Assembly (NCBI RefSeq): GCF_016718685.1
Contig: NZ_JADKCX010000002.1
Location: forward strand, 117,514-181,513
Direction of reading: 5' to 3'
From: Haliscomenobacter sp.
GTDB taxonomy: Bacteria > Bacteroidota > Bacteroidia > Chitinophagales > Saprospiraceae
Length of the DNA: 64,000 nucleotides
Shown: piece after piece, positions 35,257 through 44,761 of the stretch
How positions within the stretch are numbered: the stretch's first letter is position 1
Layout: each line of letters begins with the position of its first letter
Program-made: the position numbers and the translations under genes
The notes under the pieces: model-generated
The model's input: the letters and a program-made list of their open reading frames with translations, nothing else
The model's database searches: none
What the model was told of the DNA's origin: nothing

Positions 35257-36678
35257 ATGGAATTTTTGAAAAACAGCCTGTTGATTTGTTTGTCGCTTCT
35301 GGTGTATGGTTGTGCGCAAGCGCAGCCCAAGGACATGGAGGAAAAAATGGCCTATGTAGAGCGGTATCGCCTCTTGGCCGTAGAAGAAATGGAGCGTACC
35401 GGGATTCCGGCCAGCATCAAACTTGGCCAGGGTTTGCTGGAGTCACGTTGGGGAACCAGCGATTTGGCGCGTTTGGCCAACAACCACTTTGGCATCAAGT
35501 GTGGCAAGGACTGGAATGGTGAAGGCTATTATAAAGAAGACGACGACCTCAATGATAAAGGTGAACTCATCAAATCCTGCTTTCGGGTGTACGGCAGCGC
35601 CGAGCAGTGTTACCGCGACCATTCGGCATTTTTAATGAATCCGGCCAAAAAAGAACGTTACGGGCCCTTGTTCGAGCTGAAGCGCACCGATTACCGGGCC
35701 TGGGCCGAAGGCCTCAAAAAAGGTGGATACGCCACCGACCCTGGCTACCCCACTAAATTGATCAAACTAATTGAAGACTTTGATCTTCACCGTTACGATG
35801 AAACCACCTATCAGGATTTGTTGTCAGAAATTGGCACCCTGCCAACCTTGACCCAACCCGATTCTCCAGATAAACCACTGCCCGTACTAGTAGTAGGTGT
35901 CCCCCAGTCAACCAATGATGTGAAATACATTATTGCCGCAGCAGGGCAAACGGTGAAAGACATTGCTTCCAAACAATACGTATCGCCCAAGGCATTGATG
36001 AACCATAACCCTCACATCAGTGGCATGGAAGAACCGCTCAAAGCAGGAGTTCGGGTGTTTTTACAATCCAAACCCAAAGGCTGGCGCGGTCAGGAAACTT
36101 ACCACAAAGTGCGCAAAGGCGAGCTGATGATCGACATTTCGGTATTGTACGCTATTGATCTGGACAAACTGTACATCCGCAACAAAATGAGCCATGGCCA
36201 GGAACCTGCTGAAAATGCCCTGGTCAAAATCAGAGCTGGAAAAATTAAAAAACAACCCAAGCTACAGAGTGATCAGCCCAATAAAAAACCAACCGCTTTG
36301 CCTACAGTGCCCAATCCGTCTTTGAGTAGTGCCCAACCCGCTGCTGATCCAGCTACGGGTACGGTAAGTACTAAACCAGCAAAACCAGGACCAGGAACAA
36401 ACAGTAATTCCGATGTATCTGCCAGCAACAAACCGAATATACCAGTAGTCAGCGCCAGCAATAGCGACCCTTTTTCTACATCCAAACCTTCCACCACCAC
36501 TGCCAATACTGGAGGAAATATGACCAATCCCGTAGCGCCGCAGTATTATTTGATCATGGAAGGAGATACCTTGGAAATATTGGCCCAAAAATTTAAAACC
36601 TCAATAGCTGGCATCAAAAAATTGAACAACCTGACCAGCGACGAATGTAAAGTTGGTTCGCGGATTCGGGTAAAATAA
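35257..36678 (+). CDS. Glucosaminidase (GH73-like) with LysM domains
   Basis: Exported peptidoglycan hydrolase of 473 residues. MEFLKNSLLICLSLLVYGC gives a lipobox-like YGC, so surface or periplasmic anchoring is expected; the frame from 35218 adds 13 unneeded residues. The mannosyl-glycoprotein endo-beta-N-acetylglucosaminidase domain (about 25-165) has the catalytic Glu in KLGQGLLESRWGTSDLA and NNHFGIKCG. Three LysM-like modules follow: near 220 (YIIAAAGQTVKDIASKQYV), near 290 (TYHKVRKGELMIDISVLYA) and the C-terminal one (YYLIMEGDTLEILAQKFK). A Ser/Pro/Thr/Asn-rich linker precedes the last. Confidence 0.9.
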   Translation: MEFLKNSLLICLSLLVYGCAQAQPKDMEEKMAYVERYRLLAVEEMERTGIPASIKLGQGLLESRWGTSDLARLANNHFGIKCGKDWNGEGYYKEDDDLNDKGELIKSCFRVYGSAEQCYRDHSAFLMNPAKKERYGPLFELKRTDYRAWAEGLKKGGYATDPGYPTKLIKLIEDFDLHRYDETTYQDLLSEIGTLPTLTQPDSPDKPLPVLVVGVPQSTNDVKYIIAAAGQTVKDIASKQYVSPKALMNHNPHISGMEEPLKAGVRVFLQSKPKGWRGQETYHKVRKGELMIDISVLYAIDLDKLYIRNKMSHGQEPAENALVKIRAGKIKKQPKLQSDQPNKKPTALPTVPNPSLSSAQPAADPATGTVSTKPAKPGPGTNSNSDVSASNKPNIPVVSASNSDPFSTSKPSTTTANTGGNMTNPVAPQYYLIMEGDTLEILAQKFKTSIAGIKKLNNLTSDECKVGSRIRVK

Positions 36679-36718
36679 CCAACCTATACACCAAAACACG
36701 GCTCTTTTGCATCAATTA

Positions 36719-36879
36719 AGGAACGGCAATTAAATATAAGGTACAGAATTGGCTCGGCAATTTTTTGATTTGGCAAGGCGCGAGGAAGGCGCATAGCTGG
36801 CCTACGCAACTGACAAGCAACGCAGCAAAATCAAAAAAGAACCCAGCCGAAATTTACCTTATATTTGATTTCCGTTCCT
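36719..36879. repeat. Long imperfect palindrome with 25-bp ends (MITE-like)
   Basis: Ends 36719-36743 and 36855-36879 are complementary over 25 nt with two mismatches; pairing continues inward with gaps to about 55 nt per side (both arms hold TTTTTTGATTT-like runs). The centre holds a GC-rich core (36775-36820). The right end contains TATATTTG (36860-36867), an exact TAnnTTTG match on the plus strand, 30 nt before the next gene's ATG. No ORF. Confidence 0.65.
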
Positions 36880-36897
36880 AAGCTAAACCATGGCTTT

Positions 36898-38107
36898 ATG
36901 ATGTGGAAAATAAGACGCTGTATTTTGGTACTGGTTTTATGTGGGTTTAATTTTTGGGGTTTTGCGCAGGTACAATCCAATGCTGGATCAGTGGAGCCCG
37001 TCCAGTTTTTGACTGAAACCAGGTTTGAGTTTCAACAAAATCACATCTACCTCAAGGCGCGTATCAACGGCGTTGAAGGGAAATTCATCTTTGACAATGG
37101 CTTTACAGTAACCGGACTAGACGATGATTTTGCCGCCCGTTGTGGTATCCAAACCAGTGCTGACTCCAGTATTACCCTGGCTGACGCCAACGAAACCGAA
37201 GCCCAAGGACGCATCGGCACGGCCCAGGATTTGCAAATTGAAGACATCCATTTTAAAAATACCCGCATTGCCATCATTGATACCGATGGGTTACCTTCTT
37301 GCCACCAGGTGGATGGTTTTATCGGAAGTTCCGTCATCAACAAAGCCAATTGGAAGATTGATTTTGATGAAAAAATACTCCGGTTTTCTTCTCGACCATT
37401 CATTGATCAGGGCTTGCGTTGTGCTTATGCCGTTAGCCGTAGCAACCGGCATTTTTATTGAATTCCGCTACGAAGGGGTTCCTTTTTGGGTACACATTGA
37501 TTTGGGTTCCAGTGGAGAGTTGGAACTCAATAAAGAAGCTTTTACCCCCATTTTTGCTGGCTTGCAAGCCCAGATGAATGTGGGGGTTTCCAGTTTGGCG
37601 CTGTTTGGGTTAAATGCGGTGGATACTTTTTACACCCTCAATCGCCCCTTTAAATTTGGGTACGGGAAATATTTGATCCCAACATCTCCGCGTATTGAGC
37701 TGCAACAGGAAGTGGAATACGCTCGTTTAGGGCTTGGATATCTTTATCAGTACAACCTGATCATCAACTCGGATGCACACGAGTACATCCTTACACCGAA
37801 TAAGCTGCCGCGCATTACTCGCGAGGAGAAAGACTATGGGGTCGTGTTTTATCCGGTAGACGGGGTACACCGCATCGTCAGGCTGAGTGCTTGTGAAAAT
37901 GTGTTCAAATACAGCTTCACCCTTGGTGAGGTCATTGAAAAAGTAGATGGCCAGGCTGTGGAAACGCTCGGTGATTGGTGCGCCATCAAAACTTATGTAC
38001 GGGCCAAAGCCGACAAAGGGGAGGCGCTCCGCCTCAAAATCCGGGGGCGTAAGGAAGAATGTATCCTACAGGCGGATTTTAGCCCGGCGCGCAGCATTAT
38101 CCGGTAA
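36898..38107 (+). CDS. Aspartyl-protease-like protein with C-terminal PDZ-type domain (frame interrupted near 37430)
   Basis: Exported protein of about 402 residues once joined. The signal sequence is RCILVLVLCGFNFWGFAQ. The N-terminal half has a retropepsin-like half site FIFDNGFT (DNG for DTG) with HQVDGFIGSSVI; the C-terminal half has a second one, HIDLGSSGELELN, so a two-lobed pseudo-symmetric protease is suggested. A PDZ-type end (FTLGEVIEKVDGQAVETLGDW) is followed by IRGRKEECILQAD. The frame from 36898 ends at 37461; the second (in frame to 38107) takes over near the TTATGCCGTTAG at 37425-37437 as PLAVATGIFIEFRYEG. Catalytic competence is uncertain because the first Asp-Thr-Gly is altered. 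Confidence 0.75.
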
Positions 38108-38112
38108 TATTT

Positions 38113-38120
38113 TATTTTTG
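38113..38120 (+). promoter_or_regulatory. Putative -7 box for pgeF
   Basis: TATTTTTG, an exact TAnnTTTG match, lies 16 nt before the ATG at 38137. No clear -33 box. It begins 5 nt after the upstream stop. Confidence 0.35.
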
Positions 38121-38136
38121 GGAAATTTTCCCGACA

Positions 38137-38898
38137 ATGATTGTTACCGCTAAATCTTCTTTCCTGAAACCCCAGATATTTGCTTCCATTCCAAATTTGA
38201 TTGCTGCCGAGAGCACCCGTCACGGAGGCGTGAGTCAAGGAGCCTATGCTTCGCTGAATGTGGGTATTTCCACCGAGGATGATCCTGCTGCAGTAGAAGA
38301 AAACCGTCGAATTTTTTTCAACAGCCTGGGCTTGGAGTCCAAGCAGATCGCCAGTGCCTATCAGGTACACGGCGCTGAAATCCTCAAAGTGGAAACTCCC
38401 GGCCGAGCTGAAGGCTATGATGCCTTGATCAGCAATGTACCTCATGTTTTTTTGACGGTCACCATCGCCGACTGTACTCCTATCCTGATTGCCGATCCAC
38501 ACACAAGAGCGGTTGCGGCCATCCATGCGGGCTGGCGGGGTACGGTGGCCGGAATTGTGCGGAAAACTATGCTTCGTTTGCAGGAGGAATACCGGGTTCA
38601 ACCCGAAAATTGTGTTGCCTACATCGGCACTTGCATTGACGAGTGTTCATTTGAAGTGAATGCCGATGTGGCTGACCATTTTGGTGGGGCTTATAAACGC
38701 TGGGATGAAGCATTACAGAAATACTTTGTCGACCTAAAAGCAGCCAATCGGGCTCAGCTTTTGCAAACCGGCATCCCGGCCGCACAAATTGAAGTCTCGC
38801 CCTATTCTACAGTGCTGCACAATGCCGATTTTTTTTCCTACCGCCAAGAAAAAGGCATTACCGGACGGATGTTGAACTTGATTGGGTTTGCCAAATAA
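38137..38898 (+). CDS. pgeF: Polyphenol oxidase / purine nucleoside phosphorylase, YfiH-LACC1 family
   Basis: 253-residue protein of the multicopper polyphenol oxidase (Cu-oxidase_4) family, now known in several members to act on purine nucleosides and to be linked to peptidoglycan editing in E. coli (PgeF removes non-canonical Ser/Gly from stem peptides). Motifs are STRHGGVSQGAYASLNVG, TIADCTPILI with the ligand Cys, and AIHAGWRGTVAGIVRK with the ligand His; VAYIGTCIDECSFEVN follows. Length is normal. Convergent with the glycosyltransferase at 38908. Confidence 0.9.
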   Translation: MIVTAKSSFLKPQIFASIPNLIAAESTRHGGVSQGAYASLNVGISTEDDPAAVEENRRIFFNSLGLESKQIASAYQVHGAEILKVETPGRAEGYDALISNVPHVFLTVTIADCTPILIADPHTRAVAAIHAGWRGTVAGIVRKTMLRLQEEYRVQPENCVAYIGTCIDECSFEVNADVADHFGGAYKRWDEALQKYFVDLKAANRAQLLQTGIPAAQIEVSPYSTVLHNADFFSYRQEKGITGRMLNLIGFAK

Positions 38899-38907
38899 AT
38901 CAAAAAA

Positions 38908-40065
38908 TTAACTGACCCTGCGCCCTTTCCAGGAGTATTTTTTCTGCACATTGGCCCAAAAACCTACGCTGGCGATGTAAAAAATGTGCAGCAATTGGGC
39001 GGGCCAAAAAATGCGCAGCAAGTCTTGTCGGTGGAAAAAAAGTGTTCCAGCGCGTAGCAGTTGGTCATCCGCCCATATTTTACATGCCCATTGGATCAAT
39101 AGGCTAATACCTAGAACCACGGGTGCTAAAGGAAGAAAAATCAGGTGTAGTAAGATGCTCCAACAAAGCACAAATACCAGCCCCAGCACCGCCGTGATGC
39201 GCCATTCCTGATAAGCCGCATTTTTGGTACCCCAACGCAGGCGTTGCTGAAAAAACGAGCGCCAATCGGGCATTGCCAAAGTATACACCGTAGCGGCGAA
39301 AGATTTGAGGTACAAGACCTGTCCTGGGTACTGTTTTTCAATTTTGTGCATCAACAAAAGGTCATCGCCGGAAGCTAGGTGATCGATTCCACTGAATCCT
39401 CCCACCGTGGCAAAAGCGCTGCGCGTATAAGCCAGATTGGCACCATTGCCCATCCGCATTTTGCCAGAACGCAAGCCCGCCCCACTGAGCAACATCATGC
39501 CAATAAAGTCAAGAGATTGAAAGCGCTCCAAGAGATTTTTTTCCCGATGAAAATTAACGGGCCCAGCAATCATTTGCACGGAGTGATCCTGATAAAAGGA
39601 GACCATACTGGCCAACCAATCGACACCCATTTGGCAATCCGCATCGGTACACACAATCAGCTCTCCGGTGGCCTGAGCAATCGCGGTGCTGAGTCCGTGT
39701 TTTTTGAACGCCAATCCATTGGGTATGGGGTAGTCGGCCAATTGAATCAAGCAGATTCGGGGATCATTGGTGGCTAAAACGATTGTAGCAGTGGCATCTT
39801 CGGAGTGATCGTCCACCACAATGACTTCCATTAATGTTTCGGGATAATTTTGGGACAAAATGCTGCGCAAACAGTGTCCAAGATTGGCAGCTTCATTGCG
39901 GGCGGGAACAATGATGGATACCCTTGTACGAGGCTCGAAATCAGCAGGAATTTTCCAGGTAGGAATTTGATTCCAGTGCCACAAAAAGTAACGAATGAGG
40001 AGGCAATAGGCAATACCCAAAAAAAGTGCAAGGGGTAAAACAAGCACCAAAACCTCCTCACTCAT
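38908..40065 (-). CDS. Membrane-bound family 2 glycosyltransferase
   Basis: 385 residues: N-terminal helix (VLVLVLPLALFLGIAYCLLI), a GT-A domain and C-terminal helices. RVSIIVPARNEAANLGHCL opens the domain; acidic residues VVDDHSED and VCTDADCQMG bind the nucleotide sugar and metal; a later GDDLLLMHKI and QQRLRWGTK (QxxRW-like) complete the processive-type signature. Two helices near 290-330 follow. It might make a polysaccharide or glycolipid. No obvious partner gene. Confidence 0.9.
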   Translation of the reverse strand: MSEEVLVLVLPLALFLGIAYCLLIRYFLWHWNQIPTWKIPADFEPRTRVSIIVPARNEAANLGHCLRSILSQNYPETLMEVIVVDDHSEDATATIVLATNDPRICLIQLADYPIPNGLAFKKHGLSTAIAQATGELIVCTDADCQMGVDWLASMVSFYQDHSVQMIAGPVNFHREKNLLERFQSLDFIGMMLLSGAGLRSGKMRMGNGANLAYTRSAFATVGGFSGIDHLASGDDLLLMHKIEKQYPGQVLYLKSFAATVYTLAMPDWRSFFQQRLRWGTKNAAYQEWRITAVLGLVFVLCWSILLHLIFLPLAPVVLGISLLIQWACKIWADDQLLRAGTLFFHRQDLLRIFWPAQLLHIFYIASVGFWANVQKKYSWKGRRVS

Positions 40066-40101
40066 TCAGTTCTGTTTGTGGGCAATACTTGAACGATGCG
40101 T

Positions 40102-40545
40102 TTACCGCACTAAATCATCGTCATTGATCGATTTTTCCTCCCGGCGGGTTTGACGGGGTGGGAAATCAGTTTCGAGTTCTTCATACTCTACCAGGTCTCC
40201 GTCGCGGCGGCGCTCATATTCGGATTTGACTTTTTTCACCTGTTTTTTCAACAAGGCTCTGGCCAAAAAATAAGCACTCAATACCGGAAAACCGATGACA
40301 GACAAGATACCTACGATCACTCCGGCAATATTATCGCGGCGGAAAATATCGCGAATCCACTTGAAATAATCAGTCACTACCCGGTGATCGATGATCAAGG
40401 CGGCAATGAGCATGAGTGGAGATAAATAATACATTAAGGTAAAGACGAAGCGGGCCAACATAAATAGGCCAACTAAAAATACGACGATTACTGCGACACC
40501 GACAATGGCTTTCCATGGGTTGTCGCTTTTATTGCTTTGGCTCAT
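40102..40545 (-). CDS. Small membrane protein, unknown function
   Basis: 147 residues from the ATG at 40545 (MSQSNKSDNPWKAIVG); the frame reaches 40659 but the first part is not membrane-protein-like and overlaps the promoter box. Two to three helices: AIVGVAVIVVFLVGLFMLA, TLMYYLSPLMLIAALII, GVIVGILSVIGFPVLSAYFLA. The cytosolic C-terminus is strongly charged (RRREEKSINDDD). Not recognised as a named family. 36 nt from the glycosyltransferase start on the same strand. Confidence 0.7.
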   Translation of the reverse strand: MSQSNKSDNPWKAIVGVAVIVVFLVGLFMLARFVFTLMYYLSPLMLIAALIIDHRVVTDYFKWIRDIFRRDNIAGVIVGILSVIGFPVLSAYFLARALLKKQVKKVKSEYERRRDGDLVEYEELETDFPPRQTRREEKSINDDDLVR

Positions 40546-40568
40546 GGTTGAAATTTTCATCCAATTTA

Positions 40569-40576
40569 CAAAAATA
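40569..40576 (-). promoter_or_regulatory. Putative -7 box for the 40545 gene
   Basis: The minus strand reads TATTTTTG (exact TAnnTTTG) about 24 nt upstream of the ATG at 40545. No clear -33 box. Confidence 0.35.
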
Positions 40577-40649
40577 AGCCATGTACTACTGTTTTTTTGG
40601 ATGATTGAAGAAGCAAAATCTACGAAATGGCCAATATTGAACCAGCACT

Positions 40650-40669
40650 TATACCCCACGTGGGGTATA
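40650..40669. other. 20-bp perfect palindrome between rnhB and the 40545 gene
   Basis: TATACCCCACGTGGGGTATA is a perfect self-complementary sequence 2 nt after the rnhB stop. Without a T-run it is not a standard terminator; an operator-like binding site is possible. Confidence 0.7.
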
Positions 40670-40671
40670 GC

Positions 40672-41271
40672 TTATAAGGAGAGGGAAAGCTGCTCTGGCA
40701 AAAGCCGGAAAGAGCGCCGGTGGTGTGGGGTCACGCCATGGTGGCGCAAGGCCTCCCGGTGTGCTTTGGTAGGATACCCTTTATTGTTGCTCCAGCCGTA
40801 TTGGGGATGGCTATCTGCCAGTTCGGCCATGTAGTCATCGCGGTAAGTTTTGGCCAAAATGGAAGCGGCCGCGATCGACATATAGATGCCATCGCCTTTG
40901 ATGATACAGCGGTGTTCGATGTTTCCGTAAGGGGTGAATCGATTGCCATCGACTAGGATAAGTTCTGGTGTAGTTTCAAGCTTATCCAGTGCACGGTGCA
41001 TGGCCAAAAAGGAAGCGTTCAAAATATTCACCCGATCAATTTCGGCGGGATCTACTTGTGCAACAGCCCAACTGCTGGCTGAAGCTTTGATGATGCAACG
41101 CAATTCCAATCGCTGTTGCTCGGTGAGCTGCTTGGAGTCGTTCAGCAGCGGATGGCGGAAATCTTTTGGCAGGATGACCGCCGCCGCAAATACGGGCCCA
41201 GCCAAACACCCGCGACCTGCCTCGTCACAGCCTGCTTCTATCAAATGAGGGTCAAGATAGGGCGATAGCAT
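40672..41271 (-). CDS. rnhB: Ribonuclease HII
   Basis: Cleaves the RNA strand of RNA-DNA hybrids and removes single ribonucleotides from DNA. 199 residues. The active-site Asp-Glu pair is in AGCDEAGRGCLAGPVFAA, a second Asp in LILVDGNRF, a third in the MAELADSHPQYGWSNNKGYPTKAHREAL region. The N-terminus MLSPYLDPHLIEAGCDEAG fits normal length. Cytosolic; standalone, with a perfect palindrome just after the stop. Confidence 0.95.
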   Translation of the reverse strand: MLSPYLDPHLIEAGCDEAGRGCLAGPVFAAAVILPKDFRHPLLNDSKQLTEQQRLELRCIIKASASSWAVAQVDPAEIDRVNILNASFLAMHRALDKLETTPELILVDGNRFTPYGNIEHRCIIKGDGIYMSIAAASILAKTYRDDYMAELADSHPQYGWSNNKGYPTKAHREALRHHGVTPHHRRSFRLLPEQLSLSL

Positions 41272-41376
41272 GGTGGATTGATTTGGTTGGTGTTGGAAAC
41301 AGGCATTTTTTTACATACAATGTCCTATAAAACTTTAAAAATAGAATAATATTTTTTTCATAAAGTAAAAACCTTG

Positions 41377-42165
41377 TCAGGAACAATCCCAATTGTATAA
41401 AACCCGATCGAAACGCAGGTTTTTTAAGTCCTCTGGATAAATAAAAAAATTGGCAATGCCCATGTCTCCCCACATGCTCTCGATGTCACTGTCCGAATCC
41501 AGTTGAAACAGGAGTAGCATTGGTTTTGCTGCATTGCGTGGATCATATTGGGTGAAAAAAGCATAACCGCCCAATTTATGACCGCTTGATTTTGAACCCA
41601 ATTCGTAAAAGAAATCCATAAGTTCATCTTTTTCGTCTCCAAATTGGGTCAAAAAAACTTCTGGATACACCATGTCAAATTGATAATCGGGGGGGCCTAA
41701 CCATTCTGCTTCCAAACTAAAATCCAGGGCAAAAGTAGCCCCCGGTGGAATCGGGGTATCTTCGTGAAAATCTGGCAGAAAAGCAAAATCACTTTCGAGA
41801 TTTTCGGCACTTAGCAAAGGATCGGAATGGTAAACCACCCGGTAGTTTTCATTGTCGCCAGGAGCATCAAAATTCAGCCCATAAGTATCGTCGTTGAGGA
41901 TGAAAAACTGGAGAATTCCTTTTTCAGGAAAACCTTCCAATCTCGGGGTTTCGGCGAAATTGAATTGAGCCAAAAAAAACAGGGGCTTGCCTGCCGAATT
42001 TTGGGGGTAATCGGAGTCTTTGGGCCAATAGGGCTTTCCCCCAATTTTACTTTGCCACAGGTGTACCGGAGGCGTAGCCTTTGGGTGGATGCGTATGGTA
42101 GATTGTTGGGTAGCCTGTACTTTTTCCTGAAATGGTTCTAGGATTTTGGGCAATTGAAGTAGCAT
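41377..42165 (-). CDS. DUF1963 (YwqG-like) protein
   Basis: 262 residues, cytosolic, of the YwqG/DUF1963 family of unknown function. Recognisable blocks are SKIGGKPYWPKDSDYP near residue 40, FFLAQFNFAE, GILQFFILNDDTYG and later KLGGYAFFTQYDPR with LLLFQLDSDSD. Often a stand-alone gene near toxin or housekeeping genes; no such pairing is visible here. The upstream gap toward the RND exporter holds no recognisable signal. Confidence 0.85.
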   Translation of the reverse strand: MLLQLPKILEPFQEKVQATQQSTIRIHPKATPPVHLWQSKIGGKPYWPKDSDYPQNSAGKPLFFLAQFNFAETPRLEGFPEKGILQFFILNDDTYGLNFDAPGDNENYRVVYHSDPLLSAENLESDFAFLPDFHEDTPIPPGATFALDFSLEAEWLGPPDYQFDMVYPEVFLTQFGDEKDELMDFFYELGSKSSGHKLGGYAFFTQYDPRNAAKPMLLLFQLDSDSDIESMWGDMGIANFFIYPEDLKNLRFDRVLYNWDCS

Positions 42166-42308
42166 AAAACACTTGATTTTTTTCGGTAGTAAAGATATAA
42201 AGTCACCTTGAAAACGAAAGTGAAGGTTGGAAATTTAGTCAAAATGATGTTGGAATAGTTGAACCAAAGTAGTGGTTTTTAGTTACAAGAGGGTTTTAAA
42301 CTGCTGTT

Positions 42309-44555
42309 ATGAATAACCGATTCAGAGTTATTGTATTGATCTTGTTTGGGGTACTGTCGCTTTTGAGCATTCGTGCGGCCTTCGACATCCGGTTCTCCTT
42401 TGATTTTGAGCAATTTTTCCCAATAGGGGATCCCGATTTGGATGCATTCAAGGAATTTGTTAAGGAGTTCGAAACCGACGATAATTTTTTATTGATTGCG
42501 ATCCATCGTCCACAAGGCGTTTTTGAGCGTGATTTTCTGGAAAAATTTCAGCGACTCAGCTTAGATTGCCGCGATTTACCCCATGTCCAACAAGTTCAAT
42601 CGTTGACCAAAATTGGGTATCCGGTCAAGACACCATTTGGCCTCACTACTGTTCCGGCCATCCATGTGGATCGTCCGGATTTGTACGCTTCCGATCGGGC
42701 ACGTTTGCTTCAGGATGAACGATTTGTACGCAATTTGATTTCCGAAGATGGAAAAACCCTGGTCATTTTTTTGAAAACCATTGAGTCCATTGAACTCAAA
42801 CAAGCGCGTGAATTGATGGCCGGGGTTGAAACTCTGGTGGGCAAATACAAATTTAGCAATGTCCATTACCTGGGGAGGCCTTATTTCCAACAGGAAATGG
42901 TGCGCTTGCAACAGCGTGAGATTGTCGTTGCAACCATTGTATCAGCAATTTTGGTGAGCTTGGTGATGTACCTGGTCTTTCGGCGTTTTTGGGGCACAGT
43001 GGTGGCTGTCATTTCATTGGCTTTGGGGCTGCTCTTGTTTGTCGGTTTTCTGGGTGGTTTTGTACGCGAGCTCAATACCCTCTCTGCCTTGTATCCGGTA
43101 TTGGTACTCATTATTGGTACTTCAGATATTGTACACATCATGTCGAAGTACAACGATGAATTGCACAAAGGGCAAGAGCGTCGAACGGCAATGTGGAATA
43201 CCATCCGGGATGTGGGTTTGGCTACGTTTATGACCGCACTCACAACCGCGATTGGGTTTGCTTCCTTGGTGACGAATCGGGTGATGCCCATCAAGGATTT
43301 TGGCATCAATGCGGCAGTAGGAGTGATGATCGCTTATTTTACTGTCATTTTGTTTACCACCGCAATGTTGACTTGGTTTCGTGCCGACCAGATTGCCCAG
43401 CCTGAAAAAGAACACGCCTTTTGGGCGCGCTTATTGCAAGGAATTGTCGATTTCACCCGCCAACGTCCACGAGCAATTGTACTGAGTACCCTAGTCCTGG
43501 TATTGTTCAGTTTGTTCGGTATTTCACGGATCACCACCAATTACGACATCATCAGCAACTTGCCTAAAAACAGCAAAATCACCAGTGATTTTTTGTTTTT
43601 TGAAAAACACCTGGCTGGCTTCCGGCCAATGGAGTTGGCCATTTACACACAAGGTGACTATCGCGCCAATGATTTTGAGGTCTTGCAGGAGATGGAAAAG
43701 ATTGAGCAACAATTGCACCGGGTTGATTTTATACAAGCTATTTTTTCAAGCACCGCTTTGTATAAAAGCATCAACCAAATGTACCACAACAATCGCCCTG
43801 ATGCATACCGACTGCCTGAAACCAAAGCAGAATTTGAGGTTTACCAACGTTTGGCCAAACGAATGCCCCAACTCAGTGCCCAGGTAATGGTCAGCAAAGA
43901 TGAGCGTAAAGCCCGCATCACCTCTCGTTTGGGCGACATTGGGGCGGATCGGATCAAAGAATATGGACAGCAATTGGATCGCTGGATTGCCCAAAACATC
44001 AACCCTAAAATCATTAAAGTAAAACGGACTGGAACAGGGTTGATTATGGATAAAAATGCCGACTATGTACGCAGCAACCTTTTGCTTGGTTTAGGCTCTT
44101 CCATTGGACTAATTAGCCTGATTATTGCTTTGGTTTTGCGCAGTTTCCGAATGATGATCATTTTTTTGGTGCCCAATTTGGTGCCTCTGTTGGTAGCTGG
44201 AGCACTTTTGGGGTATTGGGGGGTAGAACTTGACGCCGGGATATCCATCGTTTTTTCGGTCGTTTTTGGCATCGCGGTAGATGACACCATTCACTTTTTA
44301 TCAAAATTTAAATTGGAACGCAACCGGGGTCAAAGCGTAGAAGATGCCTTGCGCATCACCCTGTTGGAAACCGGGAAAGCCCTGATTTTGACCACTGTTT
44401 TTCTTTTTTTTGGATTTTTAGTGCTGCTTTTTTCACAGCATCCAACCAGTGTCGTCATTGGGCTGCTTACCAGCATTACCCTCTTTGCCGGAATGGTGAC
44501 CGAGCTAATGTTAGCGCCAGTTTTGGTACGCTGGTTAATCCGCGATAAAAATTAA
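42309..44555 (+). CDS. RND-superfamily exporter (MMPL/HAE3-like)
   Basis: 748-residue inner-membrane protein with two RND halves. Each half has one N-terminal helix, a periplasmic loop and a cluster of helices. The first helix cluster holds GTSDIVHIMSKYNDELHK; the second holds VFGIAVDDTIHFLSKFKLE, the conserved acidic helix residues used for proton coupling. Length and halves fit hopanoid/lipid exporters (HpnN-like) or Patched-like proteins, not AcrB (about 1,030 residues). No adaptor or outer-membrane factor lies nearby. Substrate probably hydrophobic; unknown. Confidence 0.9.
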   Translation: MNNRFRVIVLILFGVLSLLSIRAAFDIRFSFDFEQFFPIGDPDLDAFKEFVKEFETDDNFLLIAIHRPQGVFERDFLEKFQRLSLDCRDLPHVQQVQSLTKIGYPVKTPFGLTTVPAIHVDRPDLYASDRARLLQDERFVRNLISEDGKTLVIFLKTIESIELKQARELMAGVETLVGKYKFSNVHYLGRPYFQQEMVRLQQREIVVATIVSAILVSLVMYLVFRRFWGTVVAVISLALGLLLFVGFLGGFVRELNTLSALYPVLVLIIGTSDIVHIMSKYNDELHKGQERRTAMWNTIRDVGLATFMTALTTAIGFASLVTNRVMPIKDFGINAAVGVMIAYFTVILFTTAMLTWFRADQIAQPEKEHAFWARLLQGIVDFTRQRPRAIVLSTLVLVLFSLFGISRITTNYDIISNLPKNSKITSDFLFFEKHLAGFRPMELAIYTQGDYRANDFEVLQEMEKIEQQLHRVDFIQAIFSSTALYKSINQMYHNNRPDAYRLPETKAEFEVYQRLAKRMPQLSAQVMVSKDERKARITSRLGDIGADRIKEYGQQLDRWIAQNINPKIIKVKRTGTGLIMDKNADYVRSNLLLGLGSSIGLISLIIALVLRSFRMMIIFLVPNLVPLLVAGALLGYWGVELDAGISIVFSVVFGIAVDDTIHFLSKFKLERNRGQSVEDALRITLLETGKALILTTVFLFFGFLVLLFSQHPTSVVIGLLTSITLFAGMVTELMLAPVLVRWLIRDKN

Positions 44556-44713
44556 AAAATGCTGAAAATGAGCCAAAATTTGGTAACCTTTTTCGTCATT
44601 TCCGTATCATGATGGGTAGAGGTAGGTGCAACTTTGAAAGTTTTTGCTACCTTTACATTACAACCATAACCAAACATCATGGGAAATGGGGGTTATTGAT
44701 CAGCTGTTTAGCT

Positions 44714-44721
44714 TAGATTTG
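44714..44721 (+). promoter_or_regulatory. Putative -7 box for the MltD-like gene
   Basis: TAGATTTG, an exact TAnnTTTG match, lies 40 nt before the ATG at 44762. TTG at 44696-44698 could serve as a -33 element at a short spacing (15 nt). Confidence 0.3.
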
Positions 44722-44761
44722 TTGTTCGAAAACCACTCAAAACTCATTAACATTTTTAGCC

